Assembly: GCA_020632925.1 (NCBI GenBank)
Contig: JACKER010000008.1
Location: 434,001-498,000 of the forward strand
Source of the DNA: Alphaproteobacteria bacterium
Lineage (GTDB): Bacteria; Myxococcota_A; UBA796; GCA-2862545
Direction of reading: 5' to 3'
Length of the DNA stretch: 64,000 bases
Below, in pieces: positions 46,384 through 54,583 of the stretch. The position numbers and the translations under genes are program-made. The stretch's first letter is position 1. Every line of letters starts with the position of its first letter. The notes under the pieces were generated by a model that saw only the letters and a list, made by a program, of their open reading frames with translations, had not been told where the DNA came from and did not search any database.

Positions 46384-48744
46384 GTGTTCGTCGCTTCGCT
46401 GTACATGCTCGCCACCGGTTGTCATCGCGCCTGCGAGCAGCCCTGGTACGCGGACCGCGACGGCGATGGGTGGGGAGCGGACGAGGAGCCCGTGGTCTCC
46501 TGCGACGCACCGGAGGCGACCGTCGCCCGCGGCGGTGATTGCGACGACGCGGACGCCGCCGTCCACCCCGAGCGCTCCGACGGATGCAATGGGATCGACG
46601 ACGACTGCGACGGGGTCGTGGACCCGGACCTCCGACGGTTCTTCGTGGACGTGGACCACGACGGCTGGGGCTCCACGCGACTGACGACGGAGGCCTGTGA
46701 AGCGCCACCGGGCTTCGTGGAGGACGACCAGGACTGCGACGACGACGACGCGCGGGCGCACCCGGGCGCCGACGAGCGATGCAACCGCCAGGACGACGAC
46801 TGCGACGGGCAGATCGACGAGGACGCCCCCGGCGACCGCGCCTGGTACCGGGACGCGGACGGCGATGGCTACGGCACCGTCCTCGAGGTCGTGTTCCTGT
46901 GCATCCCGGACGACGGTTGGGTCGCGATCGGAGGTGACTGCGACGACACCGACAGCGACGTGAGCCCTGCGGCGACGGAGGCGTGCAACGGGATCGACGA
47001 CGACTGCAACGGCCTGACGGACGCCGCCGATCCCGGCGTGTCGGACGCGGCCTTCAGCTGGCCCGACGCGGACGGCGACGGACACGGGACACCCACCCGG
47101 TCCGCGTCCCTGAGCTGCCCCGGCGCGCCGGACCGGGCGTTCGACGCTCTGGACTGCGACGACACCGACCCCGCGGTCCACGTCGGCGCCACCGAGGTCT
47201 GTGGCGGCGGTGACGAGGACTGCGACGGGTTGGTGGACGATCTGGACCCCGACGTGGACCTGTCCGGCGGGGTGCTCGAGTTCCTCGATCGGGACGGCGA
47301 CGGGCTGGGCGACCCCGACAGCGGCGAGATCCGGTGCGCACGCAGCCACGATCACGTGGACAACGACCTGGACTGTGACGACATCGACCGCCGGGTGGGA
47401 GGTGACTGGTGGGTCACGGACCTGGACGGAGACGGCGTGGGCGCCGGGCTCCCGGTGCCGGGCACGGCCTGCCATGGGCCACCGGGGACCGTCAACGCGG
47501 CGCTGGTGGACTGCGACGACGACGACCCCTCGATCAACCCGACGGCCCCGGAGGTGTGCGGAGACGGCATCGACCAGGACTGCACCGGCTTCGACCCGGC
47601 CTGCCGCGAACCGTTCCGCCCGATCACGGACGTGGGCGACCTCGGGAGACGGATCGTGGCCGACGGGGATCAGGTCGGCGTGCTGGCAGCGGCGGGCGAC
47701 CTCGACGGTGATGGCCACGACGATCTGGCCGAGGTCTCGGGCACCCGGCTCACGGTGTTCTTCGGACCGCTGCCGGAGGTCTTCGGCGACTTCCCGGAGC
47801 ACGTCGACCTGGAGCTCCCGGCCCCTGGTGCGGCGCTGCTGGCGCTGGATGTGGATCAGGATGGGCGCAGTGAGCTCGTCGTCGGGACGCCGTCGGTCCC
47901 GTCGACGCTGCTGGTGTCCGGCCCCCGCCACGCGATGACCGTCGAGCCCGATCTGTCCGGGTCGCTCCCGGCAGCGGGGCGGGCCCTCGCCAACGCGGGC
48001 GGTCCACCCGGGACGGTGCTCGTCGCGTACGACGAGGGCGTCTCCCGTGTGGTCGTGGGAGGAACGTCCAGGGATCTCGACCAGGGCTGCGTCAACCCCG
48101 CGGGGGTCCCGATCTCGGACTCGCTCGGTTGGGGCGGCAACGTGTACGGGCTCGGCGCGGGCGACGCGATCGCGGGCTCGCCCGATGCCGCGAACGGCGC
48201 CGGTCAGCTCTGGGTGTGGCGGCCGAGGGGCTGCTTCCCGAACACGCTCCTCTACGACATCTCCCTCACGCGCGTCACCGGAGGGCCAGCAGAGGGCATC
48301 GGCACGGCGGTGGGTTTCGGGGATGTCGACGGGGACGGGCTCGACGAGCTGATCGGCGCTGCCGTCGAGTGGGGTGGCGACCGCCAGGGCGCGGTGATGG
48401 CCTACAACGGGTCGGGCCAGCGGATCAGCCGGATCGAGGGCGGGTGGTCGGACATGTCGCTGGGGACCTCCTTCGCGGCCGTCGATGTGGACGATGACGG
48501 CGAGGAGGAGTTGTTGGCGGGCGCACCGGGCGCCTCGGTGGGGGGGGCGGGCAGCGGGGCGGTCTATGTGTTCGACCAACCCCTGCCCCTGGTGGCGGAC
48601 GCGCTGGACGCGACCTGGATCCTCGTCGCCACCGACCCCGACGCGCTCGGAACCTCGGTCGTCGCCGTGGACCTCGACGGGGACGGCGTGGACGAGCCCA
48701 TCCTGGGCGGCTTCGACGGCGCCTGGTGGCTCCCGTCGCCATGA
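46384..48744 (+). CDS. MopE-like DCDD-repeat lipoprotein with FG-GAP propeller (copy 1)
   Basis: A 786-aa Cys/Asp-rich surface protein. A signal peptide ends near ATGC (Cys13). Residues about 45-410 hold six blocks of the MopE type: DCDD-x(5-9)-HP ... CNG-x-DDDCDG-x-VD. Blocks alternate with calcium-binding DxDGDGWG segments; the fifth is degenerate and lacks the Cys-Asn-Gly half. The C-terminal half has FG-GAP/VCBS-type repeats (AGDLDGDGHDDLAEV, VDLDGDGVDEPILG) like an integrin-alpha propeller. The name refers to the Methylococcus copper-binding surface protein MopE, but copper binding is not implied. GTG 46384. The stop overlaps the next start (ATGA). Confidence 0.85.
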   Translation: MFVASLYMLATGCHRACEQPWYADRDGDGWGADEEPVVSCDAPEATVARGGDCDDADAAVHPERSDGCNGIDDDCDGVVDPDLRRFFVDVDHDGWGSTRLTTEACEAPPGFVEDDQDCDDDDARAHPGADERCNRQDDDCDGQIDEDAPGDRAWYRDADGDGYGTVLEVVFLCIPDDGWVAIGGDCDDTDSDVSPAATEACNGIDDDCNGLTDAADPGVSDAAFSWPDADGDGHGTPTRSASLSCPGAPDRAFDALDCDDTDPAVHVGATEVCGGGDEDCDGLVDDLDPDVDLSGGVLEFLDRDGDGLGDPDSGEIRCARSHDHVDNDLDCDDIDRRVGGDWWVTDLDGDGVGAGLPVPGTACHGPPGTVNAALVDCDDDDPSINPTAPEVCGDGIDQDCTGFDPACREPFRPITDVGDLGRRIVADGDQVGVLAAAGDLDGDGHDDLAEVSGTRLTVFFGPLPEVFGDFPEHVDLELPAPGAALLALDVDQDGRSELVVGTPSVPSTLLVSGPRHAMTVEPDLSGSLPAAGRALANAGGPPGTVLVAYDEGVSRVVVGGTSRDLDQGCVNPAGVPISDSLGWGGNVYGLGAGDAIAGSPDAANGAGQLWVWRPRGCFPNTLLYDISLTRVTGGPAEGIGTAVGFGDVDGDGLDELIGAAVEWGGDRQGAVMAYNGSGQRISRIEGGWSDMSLGTSFAAVDVDDDGEEELLAGAPGASVGGAGSGAVYVFDQPLPLVADALDATWILVATDPDALGTSVVAVDLDGDGVDEPILGGFDGAWWLPSP

Positions 48745-51095
48745 AGTGTCCGCTGCCCATCCTGCTGACCTGGGCCGCGCTCGCCGGATGCGGCGACCCC
48801 TGCGACACGCCCTGGTACCCGGATGTCGACGGCGACGGCTGGGGGGCGACCACGTCCCCGGTCCACGCCTGCGAAGCGCCGGAGGGCGCGGTCCGACGCG
48901 CAGGGGACTGCGACGACGACAACCGCGCGATCCATCCGGGCCGCGTCGAGCGCTGCGACGGCGTGGACGAGGACTGCGACGGTGTGGTCGACGCCGACAT
49001 CCCCCTCTGGTACGCCGACGCCGACGGCGATGGTTGGGGCACGACGCGGCTCACCACGCGGGTGTGCGACGTGCCCACGGGTTTCGTCGAGCGTGGTGGC
49101 GACTGCGACGACGACGACGACGCGGCCTTCCCGGGTGCCGCGGAGCGCTGCAACGGCCAGGACGACGACTGCGACGCGCTCGTGGACGAGGGTGCGCCCG
49201 GCGACGCGATCTGGTACCCCGATCTCGACGGCGACGGGTTCGGCGCCGACGACCAGGGGCAGCTCCTGTGCGACCCCCCCTCGACGTGGACGCCGATCGC
49301 AGGCGACTGCGACGACACGCGCAACGACATCTCGCCGACGCGCTTCGAGCTGTGCAACGGCGTGGACGACGACTGCGACGGGCTCGTCGACGCCGACGAC
49401 CCCACGCTGGCCACGGGGTACCTCGCCTGGCCCGACGCCGATGGTGACGGGCACGGAGCGTCCGACGGTGAGCCCACCTGGGGGTGCTCCCTCGTCGGCG
49501 CCTCGACGGACGCGATCGACTGCGACGACGAGGACCCCGACGTCCACGGTGCCGCGACCGAGGTCTGCGGCGGGGGTGACGAGGACTGCGACGGCCTCGT
49601 GGACGGCGACGACCCCACCCTGGACCCGACGAGCGCCCTCCAGGCCTGGGCGGATCTGGACGGTGACGGATTCGGCGATCCCGACGCGCCGATGTCCGCA
49701 TGTGTGCTGCACGCGGGGATCGCAGCGAACGCGCTCGACTGCGACGACACCGACCGCTGGATCGGACCCGACGTATGGCTCGCGGATGCGGATGGGGACG
49801 GCGCGGGTGCGGGGCCTCCCACCCAGGGCACCACCTGCACGAGGCCCTTCGGCATGGTCAACGTGGCCTCGCTGGACTGCGACGACGCCGACCGGACCCG
49901 ACACCCGCGGGCAACCGAGCTCTGTGGGGACGGCATCGATCAGGACTGCTCGGGCTACGATCCCCCTTGCCGGGACGCCTTCGACCCCCTCCAGGATCTC
50001 GATGGCGTGGCGCGAGCGATGTTCGAACGGTCCGCCGACCAGCAGACCGTGTCCGTCGGCGACCTCGACGGCGACGGGTACACGGATCTGGCGGTGTTCG
50101 GCGGTAGCTCCGACCTGACGGTGCTGTTCGGACCCGCCCCGGAATCCGCCGGTGTCTTCCAGGATGCCGTCCACGTGACGCTCGCGGGTCCAGCGGTGTC
50201 CGCGGTCCGCATCCGCGGGCGGAGCGAGCTGGCGCTCGGCATCCCAACGCTCGACCTGGTCCAGGTGGTGAGCGGGCCCCGGCACGGGATGGCCGTCATC
50301 GGGGAGATCTCCTCGTCCGGAACGACGCCGCAGGCTGGAAGGACGCTGGTGAGCCACGACACCGGTTGGCTCACCGTGGGCTACGCCGGTGGACTCTCGA
50401 GCACCACCACCGCGAGCGAGGCGATCGATGTGGGTTGCATCGTCGACGGCCAATCGGCAGACCCGAGCCATGCCGTCGCGACGGGTGGACACCTTCGATG
50501 GCTCTCGATCGGGTATGTCGTCAGCGATCCGGGGTTTCGGGGCGGGTCCGGCGGCATCTGGCTGATGGAGCAGGGGTGCACCATCGGAACCCTCCAGAAC
50601 CGCTCTGTTGCGAACGTGATCGGCACACCGGGCGCGGGACTCGGCGAGGCGATGGCGTTCGCCGATCTCGATGGCGACGGGTACGACGAGCTGCTCGGGA
50701 CCGCCACGGACATCGGTATGGGAGCGGGCGGCGTGTTCGCGTGGTCCGAACCGCGGTACGACCTCACGCTCGCCGACGCGATCCTGGGGGTGATGGGGAA
50801 CCCCAACGACGCCATCGGCGCCTCGGTGGCGGGCGCGGACGTGGACGGTGACGGCGAGATGGAGCTGCTGGTGGGCGCGACCACCGCGGACCTGGTCGGT
50901 CCCGACAGCGGCGCGGTCTACGTGTTCGAGGCGACCGCCGGCGTCGTGAGCACCGCCGACGCGGACTGGATCCTGCTCGATGTCGGTGGTGACGCCGTCG
51001 GCACCTCGCTGGAGGTGGTGGACCTCGACGGCGACGGGACCGAAGACCTGCTCGTCGGCGGCGGCAGCCGGGACTGGTGGGTCCCCGGGCTCTGA
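48741..51095 (+). CDS. MopE-like DCDD-repeat lipoprotein with FG-GAP propeller (copy 2)
   Basis: A 784-aa tandem paralogue of the preceding gene. The lipobox is canonical (AALAGC, Cys17). It has the same six repeat blocks in the same order, including the same degenerate fifth block and the sixth ending in GDGIDQDCSGYDPPC. The same FG-GAP half follows (VGDLDGDGYTDLAVF, FADLDGDGYDELLG, VDLDGDGTEDLLVGG). The near-equal length and collinearity mean gene duplication, with substantial divergence since. ATG 48741 overlaps the previous stop. Predicted disulfide-rich, Ca-stabilised adhesin or surface-layer component; ligand unknown. Confidence 0.87.
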   Translation: MKCPLPILLTWAALAGCGDPCDTPWYPDVDGDGWGATTSPVHACEAPEGAVRRAGDCDDDNRAIHPGRVERCDGVDEDCDGVVDADIPLWYADADGDGWGTTRLTTRVCDVPTGFVERGGDCDDDDDAAFPGAAERCNGQDDDCDALVDEGAPGDAIWYPDLDGDGFGADDQGQLLCDPPSTWTPIAGDCDDTRNDISPTRFELCNGVDDDCDGLVDADDPTLATGYLAWPDADGDGHGASDGEPTWGCSLVGASTDAIDCDDEDPDVHGAATEVCGGGDEDCDGLVDGDDPTLDPTSALQAWADLDGDGFGDPDAPMSACVLHAGIAANALDCDDTDRWIGPDVWLADADGDGAGAGPPTQGTTCTRPFGMVNVASLDCDDADRTRHPRATELCGDGIDQDCSGYDPPCRDAFDPLQDLDGVARAMFERSADQQTVSVGDLDGDGYTDLAVFGGSSDLTVLFGPAPESAGVFQDAVHVTLAGPAVSAVRIRGRSELALGIPTLDLVQVVSGPRHGMAVIGEISSSGTTPQAGRTLVSHDTGWLTVGYAGGLSSTTTASEAIDVGCIVDGQSADPSHAVATGGHLRWLSIGYVVSDPGFRGGSGGIWLMEQGCTIGTLQNRSVANVIGTPGAGLGEAMAFADLDGDGYDELLGTATDIGMGAGGVFAWSEPRYDLTLADAILGVMGNPNDAIGASVAGADVDGDGEMELLVGATTADLVGPDSGAVYVFEATAGVVSTADADWILLDVGGDAVGTSLEVVDLDGDGTEDLLVGGGSRDWWVPGL

Positions 51096-51124
51096 CAGAC
51101 CGCGACCTCGCCGCTCGCCACCAC

Positions 51125-52543
51125 GTGTTACCGGGGTCCGTCCTCTCCCGGAGCCCCCTTCCGTTGCTGCTGCTCGCCCTCGCCTCCACGGCCCCTTCCC
51201 ACGCCGCCGAGGTCCAGTTCGAAGGCTTCTACCGAGGCCGGCTCCGCGCGTTCGACACGCTGTCGCTGGCGAGGGACCTCGCCAACAGCGAGGGCTTCGC
51301 GATGTACGGCGAGCATCGCCTGTGGCTGCGCCCGCGCTTCCTGGTGACCGACGCGGTCGCGCTCAACGTCGACTTCCGCGGCCTCGACGGCGTGAAGTAC
51401 GGCGATCAGCCGGCCTACTACCAGACGTACACGACCCCCGCGCCCACGGTGTTCGAGCTCGGGCTCGAGGCGCCGACCTCGGACACCGACGAGCGCGCGC
51501 CGCTGCTCGACTTCACGGTCTGGCGCGCCTGGGGCGAGGTGGACATCGGGACCGGCCGGCTCTCCTTCGGCCGCATGCCGATGCACTGGGGCTCGGGCAT
51601 CTGGCTCAACGACGGCGTGTCCCTCGATCGCGACTTCGCGAACTATGGCGACACCACCGACCGGGTCGCGTTCGACGCGCTGATCCGCGACGAGTTCTTC
51701 GTCCGCGTCGGCGTGGACGTGCCCGCCGAGCGGTTCGTGAACCAGGAGGACGACACCGAGGCCATCGACCTGTCCGTGGCCTACCGGTCCGAGGACATCA
51801 CGGCGGGGATCCTCGCGCGGTACGACCACTCCGGCACCCGCGACCAGAACGTCGGTCCGCTCAACGTCTTCACCCTCGACGGCTCGGGCGAGCTGTACCT
51901 CGGCAAGCTGCACGCCGCGGCCGAGGTCGTGGGACAGTTCGGCGGGGGCGACCTCGACAGCGGCGCGAACGACGTGAGCATCACGACCTTCGGCGCGGCC
52001 CTCGACGCCGACCTCGATCTCGGGCCCTTCGTCGCCGCGGTCCGCGCGGGTCTGGCGACGGGCGACGCCGACCCGAACGACCTGAACCTCAAGACGTTCA
52101 CGTTCGACCGCGACTACTCCCTCGGCATGTTCCTGTTCGAGCAGCCGATGCCGACGCTCGCGACCACGGCCGCAGCGGCCAACGACACGAACGGCGGACG
52201 GGACTACAGCGAGGCCCTCTCGGGCGAGGCGATCGGCAACGCGCTGTTCCTGCGGCCCACCATCTCGCGCGAGATCGTGGACGGCTTCACGGTGTGGGGC
52301 AGCTGGGCCGGCGCCCGAACCGCCCGCGCCCAGAAGATCAACAACACGAACCAGAGCCGGAGCTACGGCAACGAGTTCCAGCTCGGCGCGGGGTACACCG
52401 GGATCGAGCACTTCTCGGCCACGCTGCGGCTGGGCGCGTTCCTCCCCGGCTCGGTGTACAGCGTGAGCGCGGACGGCGTGACGCCCTCCTCGTTCACCGA
52501 GGCGGCGTACGGTGGGCAGCTGGGGCTCCGGGTGGAGTTCTGA
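51125..52543 (+). CDS. Outer-membrane beta-barrel (porin-like)
   Basis: A 472-aa exported protein. The signal peptide PLPLLLLALASTAPSHA ends before AEVQFEGFYRGR. The rest alternates short beta-strands with Asp/Asn/Gly turns, as in a 16-18-strand barrel (TVWRAWGEVDIGTGRLSFGRMPMHWGSG, YGGQLGLRVEF at the end with terminal Phe). WGSGIWLNDG resembles alginate-export/TIGR04551-like porins of myxobacteria, though this is only motif similarity. The start is uncertain: GTG 51125 gives the most natural signal peptide but has no strong ribosome site. It lies 29 nt after the second MopE-like gene; its stop overlaps the next start (TGATG). Confidence 0.78.
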   Translation: MLPGSVLSRSPLPLLLLALASTAPSHAAEVQFEGFYRGRLRAFDTLSLARDLANSEGFAMYGEHRLWLRPRFLVTDAVALNVDFRGLDGVKYGDQPAYYQTYTTPAPTVFELGLEAPTSDTDERAPLLDFTVWRAWGEVDIGTGRLSFGRMPMHWGSGIWLNDGVSLDRDFANYGDTTDRVAFDALIRDEFFVRVGVDVPAERFVNQEDDTEAIDLSVAYRSEDITAGILARYDHSGTRDQNVGPLNVFTLDGSGELYLGKLHAAAEVVGQFGGGDLDSGANDVSITTFGAALDADLDLGPFVAAVRAGLATGDADPNDLNLKTFTFDRDYSLGMFLFEQPMPTLATTAAAANDTNGGRDYSEALSGEAIGNALFLRPTISREIVDGFTVWGSWAGARTARAQKINNTNQSRSYGNEFQLGAGYTGIEHFSATLRLGAFLPGSVYSVSADGVTPSSFTEAAYGGQLGLRVEF

Positions 52544-53202
52544 TGGGGCGCCCGAGCGACCAGGTGCTCGCCTGGCTCCGCAAGATCATGACCGATCGGA
52601 ACGTGAACACCGCCTCCCTCGCCGAGCGGGTGAGCATCCCCCGCGCCCGCATGCGGAAGCTGCTCTCCGGCGCCGAGCCGATGCTGGTCGACGAGCTGCT
52701 CGCGATCTCCCAGGCGCTCGAGATCTCGCCCGCGGACATGGGGATGCCCGATCTCGAGGAGGGCGACCAGCTGGCCGAGTCCCCTGCCCCACCCGGGGCC
52801 ACGGGCGGCACGGATCCGTTCGGGAACCACCCGGCGCAGCTGATGCGGATGGCGTTCGACCTGGGCTGTGACGTGCAGTTCGTGTGCGACGCCGCCCTGA
52901 TCCAGGACAGCGGCGTGCCGAGGCAGGTGCTCGACGCGCACCGCGGCCGACCGCTCGCGATCCGTCTGGACGCGGCCTACCACGCGTACAACGAGCCCCG
53001 CTTCGACGAGGCCGCGCTCACGCTGGTCCTGAGCTTCGACGCGCTCTACACGTGCGTGTTCCCGTGGCGCGCGTTCGGCCACATCACGTTCTTCCCGGCC
53101 CCCTGGGAGGGGGTCACGCAGGCCGAGGAGCACCCGGAGCCCGAGCCGGAATCCGAGGAACGGCCGCGTCCACACCTCCGGCTGGTCGACCCGGACGAGT
53201 GA
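52543..53202 (+). CDS. HTH (XRE-type) protein fused to SspB-like ClpXP-adaptor domain
   Basis: A 219-aa cytosolic protein. Residues 8-66 form a Cro/CI-type HTH (TASLAERVSIPRARMRKLLSG, DELLAISQALEIS). Residues about 98-186 resemble the substrate-binding fold of SspB (PLAIRLDAAYHAY ... LTLVLSFDALYTCVFPWRAFGHITFF). An acidic Pro/Glu linker follows, then RPRPHLRLVDPDE, which recalls the ClpX-binding tail of SspB (RPALRVVK in E. coli). If correct, this is a DNA-binding domain joined to a protease adaptor. ATG 52543 overlaps the barrel gene's stop. The SspB assignment rests on motif reading, not a search. Confidence 0.7.
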   Translation: MGRPSDQVLAWLRKIMTDRNVNTASLAERVSIPRARMRKLLSGAEPMLVDELLAISQALEISPADMGMPDLEEGDQLAESPAPPGATGGTDPFGNHPAQLMRMAFDLGCDVQFVCDAALIQDSGVPRQVLDAHRGRPLAIRLDAAYHAYNEPRFDEAALTLVLSFDALYTCVFPWRAFGHITFFPAPWEGVTQAEEHPEPEPESEERPRPHLRLVDPDE

Positions 53203-53229
53203 GCCGCTCCACGGAAGTGGGCGAGTGCG

Positions 53230-53394
53230 CTACGGATTCACGTGGGTCGCGATGTTGTTCCACATGGCCGACGTGTTCGCGGCGACCGCGCTGACGGCGC
53301 CGAGGATGGCCAGGAAGATCAGGGCCACGATCAAGCCGTACTCGATCGCGTTGTTGCCGTCCTCTTCCGCGAGGAACATGGTGAGGTCGTGCAT
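53230..53394 (-). CDS. flp: Flp-type pilin (54 aa)
   Basis: A short Flp/Fap pilin of type IVb (tad) pili. After a 13-residue leader (MHDLTMFLAEEDG), the prepilin-peptidase site is Gly13 followed by NNAIEY (motif G-x4-EY). The hydrophobic helix GLIVALIFLAILGAVSAVAA then forms the pilus core. GGGGGAAG lies 3 nt before ATG 53394. The frame is unambiguous and matches Flp pilins over its whole length; the opposite-strand frame is a shadow. No tad assembly genes are in the window, so the machinery must be elsewhere. Confidence 0.9.
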   Translation of the reverse strand: MHDLTMFLAEEDGNNAIEYGLIVALIFLAILGAVSAVAANTSAMWNNIATHVNP

Positions 53395-53425
53395 GGGCTT
53401 CCCCCTATGGGAGGAATCCTAACAC

Positions 53426-53437
53426 AGAAAATTTTCT
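53426..53437. promoter_or_regulatory. AT-rich palindrome upstream of flp
   Basis: AGAAAATTTTCT is a perfect 12-bp palindrome in a short AT-rich island, 32 bp upstream of the flp start and just after the DedA stop. It stands out in this GC-rich sequence and could be an UP element, operator or part of the flp promoter. Confidence 0.45.
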
Positions 53438-53446
53438 TCGCGCATG

Positions 53447-54076
53447 TCAGACGACTTCCTTTTCTTCGTCGTCCACCCCTGCGCGCGCCCGGAATCGCGC
53501 GGCAGACACCTTCCATGCGACGTACGGTACTCCCAGGAGCACCGCGATCGCGATCACGAGGCGGGTGCGCTCCACGACCGCTGCGAGCGCCTCGGTGACA
53601 GAAGGCCCGAACTCGTACCCGACGGCCACGGCCAGTGGCACGGCGACCACCAGACCCACCAGATCGTACGCGGCGAAGGCCCGCAGCGGGACCCCCATCG
53701 CCCCGGCGACCGCGAAGACCGGCGCTCGGAACCCGATGAAGAATCGCCCGAAGAGCACCGCGACGGAGCCGTGTCGCGTGACGATCCGCTGCGCGCGATC
53801 GAGGCTCTTCCGACCGACGAGCGCGCGGATCCAGTGCCGATGGAGGAGCCAGTCACCGAGCAGGCGGCCCACGGTCCACGCGATCAGATCGCGGGTCGCC
53901 ACCCCCAGGACGGCCACGGCGAGGGTGGCTCCCCAGGTCCAGCTCCCGTCCGCCACCCGGGTGCCCGCGTACACCAGCGGGAAGTCCTCGGGCATGGGCG
54001 CAAGGATGCCCGACGTGGCGCAGGCCAGCCACAACGCCGGATATCCGGAGAACTGCTCGAGGAGGGCGCGGACCAA
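53447..54076 (-). CDS. DedA family membrane protein
   Basis: A 209-aa inner-membrane VTT/DedA protein. FSGYPALWLACATSGILAPMPEDFPLVYAG at the N-terminus and RHGSVAVLFGRFFIGFRAPVFAVAGAMGVPLRAFAAYD are the two conserved re-entrant regions, including the Glu/Asp and the paired Arg residues. Members help flip undecaprenyl phosphate or phospholipids and maintain membrane potential. TTG 54076 is the chosen start, since GGAGG lies 4 nt upstream and the frame further upstream is not membrane-like. It lies 34 nt after the 120-aa hypothetical gene. Confidence 0.9.
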   Translation of the reverse strand: MVRALLEQFSGYPALWLACATSGILAPMPEDFPLVYAGTRVADGSWTWGATLAVAVLGVATRDLIAWTVGRLLGDWLLHRHWIRALVGRKSLDRAQRIVTRHGSVAVLFGRFFIGFRAPVFAVAGAMGVPLRAFAAYDLVGLVVAVPLAVAVGYEFGPSVTEALAAVVERTRLVIAIAVLLGVPYVAWKVSAARFRARAGVDDEEKEVV

Positions 54077-54110
54077 ACCACCTCCGGTGGCTCCAGGGTA
54101 TCCCGCCCGA

Positions 54111-54473
54111 TCACGCCAGGTGCTGCTCCATGTCGCGGATGAGCTGCATCGCCGGACCCGTGCGGTGGTTCCGGATGCACTTCTTGTATGCCTTCCACAG
54201 GTCGCCCAGGAAGGCATCCTCGGCGAGGCGGTGCTCGTCCGGGAGCGGATCGGTCGTCGGGAGCTCGGCGCCCGCGATGCAGCGGCGGGAGTGCAGGGAG
54301 CGGACGGCGTTCAGGAAGAGCCGCGTCGCGTCGGGCTCCTGTCGGCGACGGAGCTCGAGGAAGGTCTGCCAGGCGATGCTCTCGGGGAGCACCTCGGCGT
54401 CCGTCCTCATCACGCGCAGGTTGCGCAAGAGCTCGCGCGAGGGAGCGGCGGCGTCCACCAGCGACAACTCCAT
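54111..54473 (-). CDS. 120-aa hypothetical cytosolic protein
   Basis: A small helical, charged protein (MELSLVDAAAPSRELLRNL ... ending LIRDMEQHLA) that I do not recognise. It has no signal peptide, membrane helix or metal-binding cluster; two cysteines are not paired. GGAGGACAC directly upstream of ATG 54473 and normal codon use support a real gene. It shares the strand with DedA (34 nt downstream) and is divergent from the M16 peptidase pair. Confidence 0.7.
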   Translation of the reverse strand: MELSLVDAAAPSRELLRNLRVMRTDAEVLPESIAWQTFLELRRRQEPDATRLFLNAVRSLHSRRCIAGAELPTTDPLPDEHRLAEDAFLGDLWKAYKKCIRNHRTGPAMQLIRDMEQHLA

Positions 54474-54583
54474 GTGTCCTCCAGATCGGAACCCGTGTTC
54501 GGACCGCCGGGCATGTTACCACCGGCCCTTCCTCGGGAGCCTCCCGCGAGGCCCCGCGAACCACCCGAGAGCGGGACCTCACG

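Noticed and set aside
46300..48579. N-terminal extension of the TonB receptor on the minus strand
   Set aside because: It is antisense to the DCDD repeats (Val/Arg-rich text) and precedes the real signal peptide at 46302.
46520..50000. Regular GACTGCGACGAC-type repeats resembling a CRISPR or satellite
   Set aside because: Spacing and reading frame match protein blocks (DCDD ... DDDCDG) with imperfect units; there are no constant repeats with unique spacers and no cas genes.
46384..51095. Calling these genes mopE with copper-binding function
   Set aside because: Only the repeat style is shared with MopE; the copper site is not recognisable, so no gene symbol was given.
53225..53422. Plus-strand 65-codon frame
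   Set aside because: The minus strand over the same bases encodes a clear Flp pilin with leader and G-x4-EY site; the plus frame has no features.
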